Of a stretch of 64,000 nt of DNA, positions 24,244 to 33,209 are shown one piece after another. The notes beneath the pieces were generated by a model that ran no database searches, was not told the DNA's origin, and was given only the letters and a program-made list of their open reading frames with translations. Source of the stretch: an uncultured Ignavibacteria bacterium (GTDB taxonomy: Bacteria; Bacteroidota; Ignavibacteria; Tepidaquicellales; OLB5); NCBI GenBank assembly GCA_937873695.1, contig CALMYL010000007.1, forward strand, positions 124,001 through 188,000. The letters run 5' to 3'. Position numbers and translations under genes: made by a program. How positions within the stretch are numbered: position 1 is the stretch's first letter; every line of letters begins with the position of its first letter.

Positions 24244-26394
24244 ATGAAAACCTTTATATTTTTATTTCTGATAACAATTATAACAGTTGATGCCGGTGCG
24301 CAGGTTGGCTGCGATCCTTCGCTCAACTCCAATATTCCTCCATCACCATACGTTGACGGGTATTTAACTTTCGACGGCAAGGGCGATTTCCTGCGTTCAG
24401 ATGATCTTAACCAGCTTGAATTCCCCGCCGGAAATACGGATAGTTTTTCAATTCACACAAACATGAAAATAGCGGTTCCCTACAAGGCGATGTACATATT
24501 TGGCAAGTACCGCTCAGCCGGATGGATGGTTGGATATAACACAAATGAATCAGGCTACATCAGCATTTATATCAATAATTCATGGAAGAGGATTTATCAG
24601 CTTGGCGCCGATACAAGCTGGCATGAATATGAAATAAAATATAATAAAGCCTCACAAAGCCTCAAAACTTATGTTGACGGAATACTTACCAATACATATA
24701 ATAATTTTTCATACAGCACTATGGAAGATAATTGCGCTTTTTCTGTTGGTAACGTGGGATTTTTCGCACAGTACGGTCCGCAAACAGTTAATCTTTCTTC
24801 ACTGTGGTTCAACGGTTCAATTGCTGAAATTAAAATACACGTAAATACAAACTGTATATTGAATTACGGCTTCAATGAAGGCGGGGGTCAGGTCGCAAGA
24901 GACTCTTTGACATATTTCTATTCTGATAGATCCTACCCAGGAAGCTCAACCTGCGGGATATCTCACATGATGCTTGGCTACATGCCATCGGTGGATACAT
25001 GTGACCCTGAGTGGAGCGCGTTTGATAACCCGCTGCCATCAAGGTTTACACCTCTTGGCACGGGTACGCAGTATTGGTACAGCAATGCGGGTATGGAATT
25101 TTACGCAGAGCATTTTTCAACCGCTATGACAATCCACAACGGGGACCTGATAAACGGCGGTTACTTCAATCTTGCAGGCGGCAATGCCGCAAGCTGCATA
25201 GCCAAATGGAACGGCAGCACATGGTCACCGCTTGGAAGCGGGCTGAACCATGAACCGCTGGGACTTCTTTCATTTAACGGTGAGCTTTACGCGGCGGGAT
25301 ATTTTGATACAGCAGGCAGTGTGCCGGTTAACCATATTGCAAAGTGGAACGGAAGCCAGTGGCTATCTGTTGGCGAAGGTTTTAATAATGTTGTAAATAC
25401 TTTGTTTGAGTTCAACGGCGAATTAATTGCAGGCGGGTGGTTTACATCCTCAGGCAATGATATCATTTCAGCTGTCGCAAGATGGGATGGCACCAAATGG
25501 ACGGCTATGAGTACAGGAATGAACGGGACCGTTTACGCATTCTGTAATTACCGCGGCGAGCTTTATGCCGCAGGAAACTTCAACTTCGCAAGCGGTATCC
25601 CTGCAGGCGGAATCGCTAAATGGGACGGATACAAATGGAATCCCGTAGGCACAGGCGTAGCAGGCGGAGAAAAAACGATCTATTCACTGGCGGTATATAA
25701 CGATGAGCTATACGCGGGCGGTTCATATATAAAAATGGGAGACGATTTCTGTTATAATATTGCAAAGTATAATGGTATTTCATGGCGGCCAATTGGCGCT
25801 GGCGCGGATGGAGCTTTCTGTAATACATCCAGAGGCTATATTAGTTCGATGAAGGTATGCAATGACGAACTATATATAGCGGGACACTTCAGTAAAATAA
25901 ACGGCGTAATTGCCAATAAGCTTGCCAGGTTCAACGGCGCAAACTGGTGCAGCGTTGAGTACGGAGTTGACCTGAGGCCAAGGGCACTTGAAGTTTTTGA
26001 TAATGATCTTATCATTAACGGTGATTTCTACAGCGCTTCCGGGGTTGAAAGCAATAATATTGTGAGATACTCTCCACAAAGAAACCTGACAGGGATTGAA
26101 AATAACAATACACCGCTGGGCTTTAAGCTGGAACAGAACTATCCAAACCCGTTCAACCCCAAAACAAAAATAGGGTTCAGCATTGCAAACCCCGGTTATG
26201 TATCGCTTAAAATTTTTGATATTACCGGCAAACAGGTTGCTGTACTTGCTGATAAAGATATGCAGGCGGGTTATTACAATTTTGATTTCGACGGACAGGA
26301 TCTTGGAAGCGGAGTTTATATTTACAGGCTTGAGGCTTCAGGCAGGGACGGAATTAAGAATACCGAAAGTAAAAAGATGATCCTGATCAAATAA
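24244..26394 (+). CDS. T9SS-exported protein: lectin-like domain, propeller repeats, sorting domain
   Basis: 716 residues with a good AAGGAG site. Signal peptide 1-20. Residues about 38-200 form a LamG/concanavalin-like domain (YLTFDGKGDFLRSDD, then LKTYVDGILT and WFNGSIAEIKIHV). Residues about 285-610 hold six or seven repeats of roughly 50 residues built around (I/L)AKWNG-x-x-W-x-P-x-G-x-G and ELYAAGYF, likely a beta-propeller. The C-terminal 85 residues are a type A T9SS sorting domain with LEQNYPNPFNPKTKI and LGSGVYIYRLEA. It should cross the outer membrane by the type IX system and end on the surface or outside. Ligand unknown. Confidence 0.85.
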   Translation: MKTFIFLFLITIITVDAGAQVGCDPSLNSNIPPSPYVDGYLTFDGKGDFLRSDDLNQLEFPAGNTDSFSIHTNMKIAVPYKAMYIFGKYRSAGWMVGYNTNESGYISIYINNSWKRIYQLGADTSWHEYEIKYNKASQSLKTYVDGILTNTYNNFSYSTMEDNCAFSVGNVGFFAQYGPQTVNLSSLWFNGSIAEIKIHVNTNCILNYGFNEGGGQVARDSLTYFYSDRSYPGSSTCGISHMMLGYMPSVDTCDPEWSAFDNPLPSRFTPLGTGTQYWYSNAGMEFYAEHFSTAMTIHNGDLINGGYFNLAGGNAASCIAKWNGSTWSPLGSGLNHEPLGLLSFNGELYAAGYFDTAGSVPVNHIAKWNGSQWLSVGEGFNNVVNTLFEFNGELIAGGWFTSSGNDIISAVARWDGTKWTAMSTGMNGTVYAFCNYRGELYAAGNFNFASGIPAGGIAKWDGYKWNPVGTGVAGGEKTIYSLAVYNDELYAGGSYIKMGDDFCYNIAKYNGISWRPIGAGADGAFCNTSRGYISSMKVCNDELYIAGHFSKINGVIANKLARFNGANWCSVEYGVDLRPRALEVFDNDLIINGDFYSASGVESNNIVRYSPQRNLTGIENNNTPLGFKLEQNYPNPFNPKTKIGFSIANPGYVSLKIFDITGKQVAVLADKDMQAGYYNFDFDGQDLGSGVYIYRLEASGRDGIKNTESKKMILIK

Positions 26395-26471
26395 GTTTTC
26401 CACCTATATAGTACCACAGTATTTTAGTACCTCAGTTTTTTCTTCATGTTGTTGTTCTTCTCCATTCCCCC

Positions 26472-26502
26472 GACCGTCCGGCGAAAGCCGGACGGTCTCA
26501 TT
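26472..26502 (+). terminator. Rho-independent terminator with GAAA tetraloop
   Basis: A perfect 11-bp stem, GACCGTCCGGC/GCCGGACGGTC, with a GAAA loop is followed by TCATTTTT. It is placed after the T9SS-protein gene and before a convergent gene. Confidence 0.85.
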
Positions 26503-26557
26503 TTTATCTATAAATCATTAATCATGAATTCCCCCAACGGAGGCGTAAAGCATAAGT

Positions 26558-27022
26558 TTACTTAGTGTGATTGATTAAGTAATTTTTCATTACTTCAGCC
26601 CTCTTTTTAAAATAGTCTTCTTCGCCTTCAAAAACAATTGGTTCCGATAATGTAGCCAGTTTGAATTCTGTGACTAATGGCAATTCAATTTTTCCAATTG
26701 CAGGATCCAGGAAGTGAAGCGTATAACAGTAAAAATCCAGGTTGTCGATAAAGTGTTTAGGCTTTTCAATAAGCTCTCGTTCTATGAATGCAATTTCCGG
26801 ACCGACACATGCACTTTCCCATTCCAGATTCAATCTGAAATTCGATACATTGTTAAACGTTGCAACACAGGGCTGATAAGAAATATTATTCTGAACGTTA
26901 CTGATATTTAAATCTATACAGAAAGAAACACTGTTTTTTAAAACGTCAAACTCAATTGATATTAGCATACTATCGTGCCAATAGATGCTTTCAAAATCAT
27001 TTGTTTCAGTTATCTCGTACAT
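26558..27022 (-). CDS. hypothetical acidic protein
   Basis: 154 residues, cytoplasmic. It starts MYEITETNDFESIYWHDSMLISIEFD; the W-H-D motif followed by a beta strand recalls small immunity-like or DUF families with an I-W-H-D-x-x-L start, but the match is too weak to name one. The rest alternates beta strands (NVQNNISYQPCVATFNNVS, NLDFYCYTLHFL) with a C-terminal helix. It lies between the T9SS protein and the first glycosyltransferase with no clear partner. Confidence 0.5.
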   Translation of the reverse strand: MYEITETNDFESIYWHDSMLISIEFDVLKNSVSFCIDLNISNVQNNISYQPCVATFNNVSNFRLNLEWESACVGPEIAFIERELIEKPKHFIDNLDFYCYTLHFLDPAIGKIELPLVTEFKLATLSEPIVFEGEEDYFKKRAEVMKNYLINHTK

Positions 27023-27086
27023 TTAAGTTTCAGTTCTCTTTCAGGTTGCTTTATCTTTTCGATAGCAATTTAATTCCATAATATAT

Positions 27087-28274
27087 CTACGCTATCAACT
27101 TTTCCACAATCTTCAAATACCTGTCTCTCATTATTTCCCAGCTCAGCTTATCGTAATCAGCCCGCGCATTTGCGGTTTTACTTTTCACCATTTCTTTATT
27201 GTAGAACACTTCTTTTATTCTTTCGGCAAGCTCGCCTGCATTACCAGAGTTAAAATAGAACAGCGAGTCTTCGCTGTAATAACGCAGGTATGTATTCAGC
27301 CTGGTAGCTATTACGGGGATTCCGAGATAAATGGTCTCAATGAGCTTGATAGTATAAAAAAGATCACTGTATATATTTTTAATTGGCGGCAATATAAGCA
27401 CTCCCGTTTTCAGCACTTCCCTTCGCATATCTGCAGGTTGAAGGTATCCCATATACTGAACTTTATCAGCCACTCCCCGTGATTTTGCGGCTGCCAGTAT
27501 TTCTTCCAGCGCGGGACCATCGCCATAAAGCCGGAATACAATTCTGCCGAAATCATTTTCCGGCAATTCACTCTTCAGTTTTGCGAGGGCTTCAACTATC
27601 ATTGTAAGGTTCAGCAGTTTTACAATTGTACCGTTGTATATAATTACGAATTCGTTTTCAACCGGCGCGGCCGGGTGCGGAAACTCACGCGGGTCAACTG
27701 AATTCATAACTACCGATATTTTTTCATCGCTCAGTTTGTTGCGGTTAACAAAAATATCTTTCGCATTATCGTGAATGGTAATGACAACATCAGCAAGCTT
27801 GATTGAATATTTTTCGGCGAATTTAAGCAGCCTGACCTTAAATGAATCATGCGCCGCGCCGGTTCGCGCCATATATAGCTCAGGAAATATCTCATGCAGG
27901 TCAAGAATCAGCTTCACGCCGAATATCTTATTCCACAGCGCGGCAAAGATGAGGAAGTCAGGCAGTGTATGTGTGTGAACAATCTTAAACCGGTATTTGA
28001 TCTGCAGGTACAAAAGCAAAAAGGACGCCATCCACGCAAAGAGCAGGTATTCAATTAGTGTTAATAAAAAGCTGCCGCGTTTTTTGGAGACCGGCAGGCG
28101 GTATATCAGGTTTCCGTTTATGTTCTCAAAGTAAGAGTCATTCTTTTTTTTGCTGCATACCACAATGCATTTTTCGCCTTTTTCGTTCAGCGCGTTTACA
28201 TACCTTCTCACCCTTGGGTCGCGGGGATACTCTTCGTACAGCAGGTGACACACAGGATATCCGGATTTACTCAT
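27087..28274 (-). CDS. family 4 glycosyltransferase
   Basis: 395 residues, GT-B fold. The N-terminal domain runs VCHLLYEEYPRDPRVRRYVNAL, through FKIVHTHTLPDFLIF, to LILDLHEIFPELY. The C-terminal domain contains VIIYNGTIVKLLNL and the sugar-nucleotide region KLIETIYLGIPVIATRL, with the Glu of the E-x7-E-type motif. It transfers a sugar from an NDP-sugar during surface-glycan assembly at the cytoplasmic face. It is divergent from the GT2 gene at 28429, with which it brackets the start of the large plus-strand cluster. Confidence 0.85.
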   Translation of the reverse strand: MSKSGYPVCHLLYEEYPRDPRVRRYVNALNEKGEKCIVVCSKKKNDSYFENINGNLIYRLPVSKKRGSFLLTLIEYLLFAWMASFLLLYLQIKYRFKIVHTHTLPDFLIFAALWNKIFGVKLILDLHEIFPELYMARTGAAHDSFKVRLLKFAEKYSIKLADVVITIHDNAKDIFVNRNKLSDEKISVVMNSVDPREFPHPAAPVENEFVIIYNGTIVKLLNLTMIVEALAKLKSELPENDFGRIVFRLYGDGPALEEILAAAKSRGVADKVQYMGYLQPADMRREVLKTGVLILPPIKNIYSDLFYTIKLIETIYLGIPVIATRLNTYLRYYSEDSLFYFNSGNAGELAERIKEVFYNKEMVKSKTANARADYDKLSWEIMRDRYLKIVEKLIA

Positions 28275-28428
28275 TTTTACTCAAAAACGCAGGTTAATTT
28301 ATCAGCAGTTTATGGTTATAAATAGCGGATTTTTAACAATTTTTATAGGATTTAATATAAATAAAAAAATATTTATTATTAATTGCAAAATTACGCAAAA
28401 ACATAAATTTTAAAATAAGATATCGGGT

Positions 28429-29364
28429 TTGGATAAAATTTCCGTTGTAATTCCGGTTTATTATAATGCAGATGTACTGAGCGAGACCCACGCCACGCTT
28501 AGCAGCGTACTGGGCGGGCATTCAGCTAAATTCGATTACGAGATAATTTTTGTGGATGACGGCTCAAAGGATGAGTCATACCGCGTAATGCAGGAAATAG
28601 CGGCCCGTGACCCGAAAGTAAAACTTGTGAAGCTTTCAAAAAACCACGGGGCGTATGTGGCGATACTTTCAGGGATGAATTTTGCGACAGGCGATGCGGT
28701 GGTGTTTCTTGCAGCAGACCTGCAGGACCCGCCGGAGCTTATACCACAAATGTATGATGAATGGGTGCTTGGCAATAAACGCGATCTTGTTCTTTGCGTA
28801 AGGCAAAGCCGCTCGGACCCGTTCCTTTCAAAATTGTTTTCAGCGGCGTTCTACAAGATTTTCCGCGCGCTGGTTCTGCCCGAGTATCCCAAAACAGGGT
28901 TTGACCTGTGTATGATAAATAAACAGCAGGCTAAAATACTTGTTGATATGGACGAAAAGAATTCTCATTTAACCGTGCAGATAATCTGGCTCGGATTCGG
29001 CAGACGTTTTCTGAATTATCACCGCCGGGAGCGCAAGCACGGGAAATCAAGATGGTCGTTCTTTAAAAGGCTGAAACTTGCATTCGATACATTCTTCGGA
29101 TTTTCAGCGCGCCCGTTAAGAATTGCATCGTTCATTGGAATGCTGACATGGGTTCCGGCATTCCTGCTGGCACTGTATGTTATTCTTCGCAAAATATTGC
29201 TTGATGCGCCGCTCTTTGGAATTCCCGCTTTAATAGCCGCGATATTTGTTACGGGGGGTTTGATATTGCTGAGTATTGGCATTGTGGGTGAGTACCTGTG
29301 GCGTAATTTTGACGCGACAAGAAAGCGCCCGACATTTATTGTGGAAGAGACGAAGAATATTTAG
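28429..29364 (+). CDS. GT2 family glycosyltransferase, polyprenyl-phosphate type
   Basis: 311 residues from a TTG start. ISVVIPVYYNADVL, YEIIFVDDGSKDES (the donor Asp-Asp) and GDAVVFLAADLQDPPEL (D-x-Q-D-P) are those of dolichol-phosphate-mannose-synthase-like enzymes such as GtrB and ArnC. HYRRERKHGKSRWSFFKR is the basic acceptor loop. Two C-terminal transmembrane helices (about 232-254 and 264-288) and EYLWRNFDATRKRP complete the family pattern. It likely loads a sugar on undecaprenyl phosphate. A homologue is at 53635-54591. Confidence 0.85.
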   Translation: MDKISVVIPVYYNADVLSETHATLSSVLGGHSAKFDYEIIFVDDGSKDESYRVMQEIAARDPKVKLVKLSKNHGAYVAILSGMNFATGDAVVFLAADLQDPPELIPQMYDEWVLGNKRDLVLCVRQSRSDPFLSKLFSAAFYKIFRALVLPEYPKTGFDLCMINKQQAKILVDMDEKNSHLTVQIIWLGFGRRFLNYHRRERKHGKSRWSFFKRLKLAFDTFFGFSARPLRIASFIGMLTWVPAFLLALYVILRKILLDAPLFGIPALIAAIFVTGGLILLSIGIVGEYLWRNFDATRKRPTFIVEETKNI

Positions 29365-29460
29365 AAAAAATATCTGTTTTCTGCGAGGGAGATTTATCGC
29401 CCGTGGCAGTCTTGTTAATGCTGCCAAAATCCTTTTAATATCAGCACAATTTTAACTTCA

Positions 29461-30657
29461 ATGATAGAGCTTCCTGTAATACATTTCGATTGTCTGCATT
29501 TTTACGGAGACAGACCATGCAAGCCTAATAAGGAGCATGGTGTCTTCTGCGGGAGCTGCAATTATTACGAAAAAGACAGCAGCATTACGGAACCATATCC
29601 GCCAATTCCTGAAGCGGATGAGCATAAGGATACCGAAGGCGAAAAAAAGATTATCATTATTAAGCTTGATGCGGTAGGCGACGTACTGCGCACTACTTCA
29701 ATTCTGCCAAGCCTTAAGGAAAAATATACTGAGTCAAATATAACCTGGATAACCAAAGAACGCTCTTACGATGTTTTAAAAGATAACGATATGATTGATG
29801 AGATCTATTTTACATCCGATGAACTTGATCATGTATATAACGATACTTTTGATATTGCTATAAATCTTGATAGCGGTGCCGATAGCTCGGAAATTATGAA
29901 CAGGATAAACGCAAAACAAACATACGGGTATTACATTGTGAACGGTAAACCATACCCGCTGAACAAAGCAGCAAATGAATGGTACCTGATGGGCGTGAAT
30001 GATACTGTTAAAAAGCAGAACCGGAAAACATACCATTTCATAATACATGAAATATGCAATCTGGAATACGAAAACTCAGAGCCCTATATTTTCCTTCCTC
30101 CCGAAAAGCGGAAACGCGCGGCTGAACTGAACGAAAGATTTAAGTTATTACCCTTTAACAAGCTGATATTAATCAACTTAGGCGGCGGAAACCGCTGGCA
30201 GTACAAAAAATGGACCGCTGCAGGATACACCTCGCTTGTTGAAATATTAAGCGGGAGACACCCGGAAGCTGCCGTTGGCATAATTGCAGGTGATGAAGAT
30301 GTTGATTTCTATAATAACATTTCCACTGAGCTCAGGAAGCTGAACAGAGACAATATAATTTTCTTTGGAACGGATAACACGATGGAAGATTTCATCTGCA
30401 TCGTTTCACTTGCGCAGGAAATTTTCACTTCTGATTCACTTTGCTTTCACATTGCGACTGCACTGGGTAAGTACACCGTGGTTATTGTCGGGCCAACTTC
30501 AAACACAGAGCTTGATGTATTCGGGAACGGTAAAGTAATTTACTCAGGTAAGGTTGATTGTTTGTGCTGCTATTTAAACACCTGTGATAAAACCGTAACA
30601 TGCATGAATACCCTAAAGGCTGAAGAAATTTCTGAATTATTCAGTGTAGTTAATTAA
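29461..30657 (+). CDS. GT9 heptosyltransferase-like protein with N-terminal cysteine cluster
   Basis: 398 residues. The GT9 domain begins with IIIIKLDAVGDVLRTTSILP (about 65-84), continues to LILINLGGGNRWQYKKW (acceptor and sugar-nucleotide region), and has FTSDSLCFHIATALGKYTVVI with the D-S-x-x-x-H motif, then VGPTSNTE. Residues 1-45 carry C11-x8-C20-x9-C30-x2-C33, a probable metal-binding element not part of the GT9 catalytic domain. CLCCYLNTC at the end adds further cysteines. Family members add heptose or similar sugars to lipopolysaccharide or capsule. The next gene starts 9 bases after the stop. Confidence 0.85.
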   Translation: MIELPVIHFDCLHFYGDRPCKPNKEHGVFCGSCNYYEKDSSITEPYPPIPEADEHKDTEGEKKIIIIKLDAVGDVLRTTSILPSLKEKYTESNITWITKERSYDVLKDNDMIDEIYFTSDELDHVYNDTFDIAINLDSGADSSEIMNRINAKQTYGYYIVNGKPYPLNKAANEWYLMGVNDTVKKQNRKTYHFIIHEICNLEYENSEPYIFLPPEKRKRAAELNERFKLLPFNKLILINLGGGNRWQYKKWTAAGYTSLVEILSGRHPEAAVGIIAGDEDVDFYNNISTELRKLNRDNIIFFGTDNTMEDFICIVSLAQEIFTSDSLCFHIATALGKYTVVIVGPTSNTELDVFGNGKVIYSGKVDCLCCYLNTCDKTVTCMNTLKAEEISELFSVVN

Positions 30658-30666
30658 AATATCAAA

Positions 30667-31755
30667 TTGAAAGTAGTTTACTTAACTTCCGAAAGCTATA
30701 TTGACCACAGCTATACTGTTGTGCAGGAGCTTAAAAAACATATTGAGCTTAAGGTTTTCCTGCAGGCAAAGGAAGCGACTATTGAAATTGACCGCTGGTG
30801 CAAAAAGTTCGGCGCGGAATATGTTCAGCGCAGGCGTTTTCGCAATCCCCTGAGCTTTATCAGTGAGATATTTTTCCTTTTACGGATAAGGAAAATGAAA
30901 CCCGATGTTGTATGGTTTAACACCATGACGGTTTACCAGGTTTTGCTTGCGGGTATACTACTGAAGAAATTCCTTGTTGTAATGCATGATGTTGATTTGC
31001 ACCCTGAAAGTAAAGACAGGCACGGGATGTTTTCGGTAAGGATGACAATGAAGCTTGCCCTGAAGAAAATATGCGCTGCAAGCCAAACACAGGCAGAAAT
31101 ATTCAAGCGCCAGCACGGTTTTTACCCGCCGGTTTTCCGCCTGCCGATAATAAACTATTATAAAGAAACAGGCGAGCCTGCGGAAAAAAAACCGGTAAGC
31201 TCAAATACTTCGCGAAAAGTACGGTTTTTCTTCTTCGGGTCAGTGGAAAAATATAAAGGAATAGAAACCCTGCTTGATGCTGCTGAAATTCTGCAGAACA
31301 GGGGAATGGATTTTGAACTGAATATTTACGGCAGGATAAAATACGACACAGAAGCAATACTTGATAGAATACGCAATATTGTTAACGCAAGCATACATGA
31401 TGAATTCATAGATTACCGGAAAATACACGGTATATATACCGCCAACGATGTATTGATACTGCCTTACAGGCAGGTTACACAATGCGGACCGCTGCTTATT
31501 GGCTACAGTGAGGGAGTGCCGGCAATATGCAGTGACCTTGTGGGGTTCAGGGAATATGTTACAGATGGCAGGGACAGTATGATATTTGATAATACTCCCG
31601 CCGGGCTTGCCGCCAAAATGGATGAGGTCATAAATGATCCTGCAATTGTAGATAAGCTTTCAAAGGGAATCGAAGAAATTGCCATGAAGAAATTTTCGAT
31701 GGGAGCTCTTGCAGCGGAATACATGGATAATTTTAAGAAGTGTAAGGAAGCATAA
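30667..31755 (+). CDS. family 4 glycosyltransferase
   Basis: 362 residues from a TTG start 9 bases after the GT9 gene, probably one operon with it. Motifs: KVVYLTSESYIDHSYTVVQEL, RKMKPDVVWFNTMTVYQVL, VVMHDVDLHPE, then RFFFFGSVEKYKGIETLLDAA, ANDVLILPYRQVTQCGPLL and YSEGVPAICSDLVGFREYV, the GT4 nucleotide-sugar region. Cytoplasmic; substrate unknown. A 9-mer (CGCAAAGAA-type) repeat starts about 14 bases after its stop. Confidence 0.8.
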   Translation: MKVVYLTSESYIDHSYTVVQELKKHIELKVFLQAKEATIEIDRWCKKFGAEYVQRRRFRNPLSFISEIFFLLRIRKMKPDVVWFNTMTVYQVLLAGILLKKFLVVMHDVDLHPESKDRHGMFSVRMTMKLALKKICAASQTQAEIFKRQHGFYPPVFRLPIINYYKETGEPAEKKPVSSNTSRKVRFFFFGSVEKYKGIETLLDAAEILQNRGMDFELNIYGRIKYDTEAILDRIRNIVNASIHDEFIDYRKIHGIYTANDVLILPYRQVTQCGPLLIGYSEGVPAICSDLVGFREYVTDGRDSMIFDNTPAGLAAKMDEVINDPAIVDKLSKGIEEIAMKKFSMGALAAEYMDNFKKCKEA

Positions 31756-31796
31756 AAACATAAACCGCAAAGAACGCAAAGAGCGGTAAGGAGGTG

Positions 31797-32007
31797 TGAC
31801 CCCTCCGGGGTCAGAATGTTTGTTTACGAAGCAGTTATAAACGTGCGACCGCTCTGCGGTCAGAGATGAGTGTTGATGAAAGGGCGTTGCAATTTTTGTA
31901 AGTTTGTTGTTTTGGTAAGGGTTTTTTTAAGCGTGAATCCAGACTCCGTAGGAGTCTAACGTTTATAGATTTGAGTTTGCATTTGTGTTTCGACTCCATA
32001 GGAGTCG
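31797..32007. repeat. second array of short hairpins with varying stems
   Basis: Units are at 31797-31813 (TGACCCC/GGGGTCA, loop TCC), 31847-31861 (GACCGC/GCGGTC, loop TCT), 31941-31957 (AGACTCC/GGAGTCT, loop GTA) and 31991-32007 (CGACTCC/GGAGTCG, loop ATA). Spacings are about 50, 94 and 50 bases, so one unit near 31894 seems lost. Tracts such as AATGTTTGTT and AACGTTTATAGA follow some units. Same family as 1204-1433. It fills the gap 31756-32128, where 9-mers CGCAAAGAA/CGCAAAGAG also occur at about 31767. Confidence 0.85.
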
Positions 32008-32128
32008 AACAAAAAAACACAATAGCTACATTGTTGAAGGAAGATAAAATCCGTAAAATAATTATATTTCAAATGCCTCAAGATATGGCTATTTTAGCGA
32101 TTGTAAATAAAAATTCTCGGTCAATTAA

Positions 32129-33034
32129 ATGAAAATACTGGTTACGGGCGGGGCGGGATTCATAGGCTCGCATGTTGTTGATGTGCTGATGGAACAGGGT
32201 CATACAGTGGTTATTTACGACCTTGAAGCGCCCGTTTACGGGCAAAAATGCGAAAATATTGTTGGCGATGTTAACGATACAACGAAGTTCAGTAAAGCAT
32301 CAAAAGGATTTGATGCCATATATCATATGGCAGCGCAGGCTAATGTGAATATTTTCTTTAATGAACCGATAATATCAAACCTGAATACATCCAACTCCAC
32401 AATAAATGTGCTTGAAGCCGCGCGGGAGAATAATGTTGGCAGAGTTTTGCTTTCATCAACAGAGTGGATCTACGGAAGCGTGGAAGGCGATGATGATACA
32501 CAGATAACCGAAGAAACCATTTACGCGCAGAATCCGGACCATTTATATACATCGTCAAAGATTGCCGCAGAGATGTTCTGCAGGAATTACAAAAATCTTT
32601 ACGGTGTAAATTATACCATCATGCGTTACGGCATACCATTTGGTGAACGCGCAAGAGCGGCAACTGTTACACCCATATTTATAGATAAGATCTTAAAAGG
32701 CGAAGAAATCACCATACATGGCACGGGAAGTCAGACCCGGCAGTTTATTTACGTACGCGATCTTGCCGAAGGCAATGTCAGCTGTCTTAGTAACGAAGGA
32801 GAAAACCAGATCTTCAATATTAACGGCAGGGAAGTAGTAAAAGTAATTGATATAGTTACCACACTCGAGGAAATAATTGGTAAAAAAGCAAAGGTGAAAT
32901 TCATAGAAGACCGTAAGGGTAATTATAAAGGCAGGTTTATTTCGAGTGAAAAGGCAGAGCGGATGCTTGGCTGGAAGCCGAAGTTCACATACCGCGAAGC
33001 GATGGAGAAGTATGTGAAGACGGTTCTCAAATAA
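32129..33034 (+). CDS. NAD-dependent sugar epimerase/dehydratase
   Basis: 301 residues, extended SDR fold. GGAGFIGSHVVDVLMEQG is the NAD-binding loop, YHMAAQANVNIFF and SSTEWIYGSVEGDD follow, and YTSSKIAAEMF holds the catalytic Y-x3-K. GTGSQTRQFIYVRDLAEG is the typical substrate-domain segment. It probably works on an NDP-sugar (4-epimerase or similar) for the surrounding glycan genes. Cytoplasmic. Heptamer-like repeats begin at its stop codon. Confidence 0.85.
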   Translation: MKILVTGGAGFIGSHVVDVLMEQGHTVVIYDLEAPVYGQKCENIVGDVNDTTKFSKASKGFDAIYHMAAQANVNIFFNEPIISNLNTSNSTINVLEAARENNVGRVLLSSTEWIYGSVEGDDDTQITEETIYAQNPDHLYTSSKIAAEMFCRNYKNLYGVNYTIMRYGIPFGERARAATVTPIFIDKILKGEEITIHGTGSQTRQFIYVRDLAEGNVSCLSNEGENQIFNINGREVVKVIDIVTTLEEIIGKKAKVKFIEDRKGNYKGRFISSEKAERMLGWKPKFTYREAMEKYVKTVLK

Positions 33035-33071
33035 CAAAAAACAAATAACAAGTATCAGATAACAATTATCA
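33030..33071. repeat. six tandem heptamers overlapping a stop codon
   Basis: AATAACA, AAAAACA, AATAACA, AGTATCA, GATAACA and ATTATCA run from 33030 across the TAA at 33032-33034. Consensus NNTANCA. Confidence 0.75.
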
Positions 33072-33180
33072 AGATATAATAAGAATTTTAAGATCAGTTT
33101 TTCCGGTGGAAAAATGAAAAATTGAATTTTTCACCGAGCAGGGCTTCTGCCCGAGGATATTTTGTAAATTAGAAATCGAG

Positions 33181-33200
33181 ATACCCGCAGGTGCGGGTAT
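33181..33200. repeat. palindrome ATACCCGC-AGGT-GCGGGTAT
   Basis: A perfect 8-bp stem ending 10 bases before the ATG at 33210. The stem is identical to 23216-23235, but the loop differs. Confidence 0.85.
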
Positions 33201-33209
33201 AATAAAAAA

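Noticed and set aside
31835-32020. 61-residue minus-strand frame over the second hairpin array
   Set aside because: It is made of array units and has no homologue-like features.
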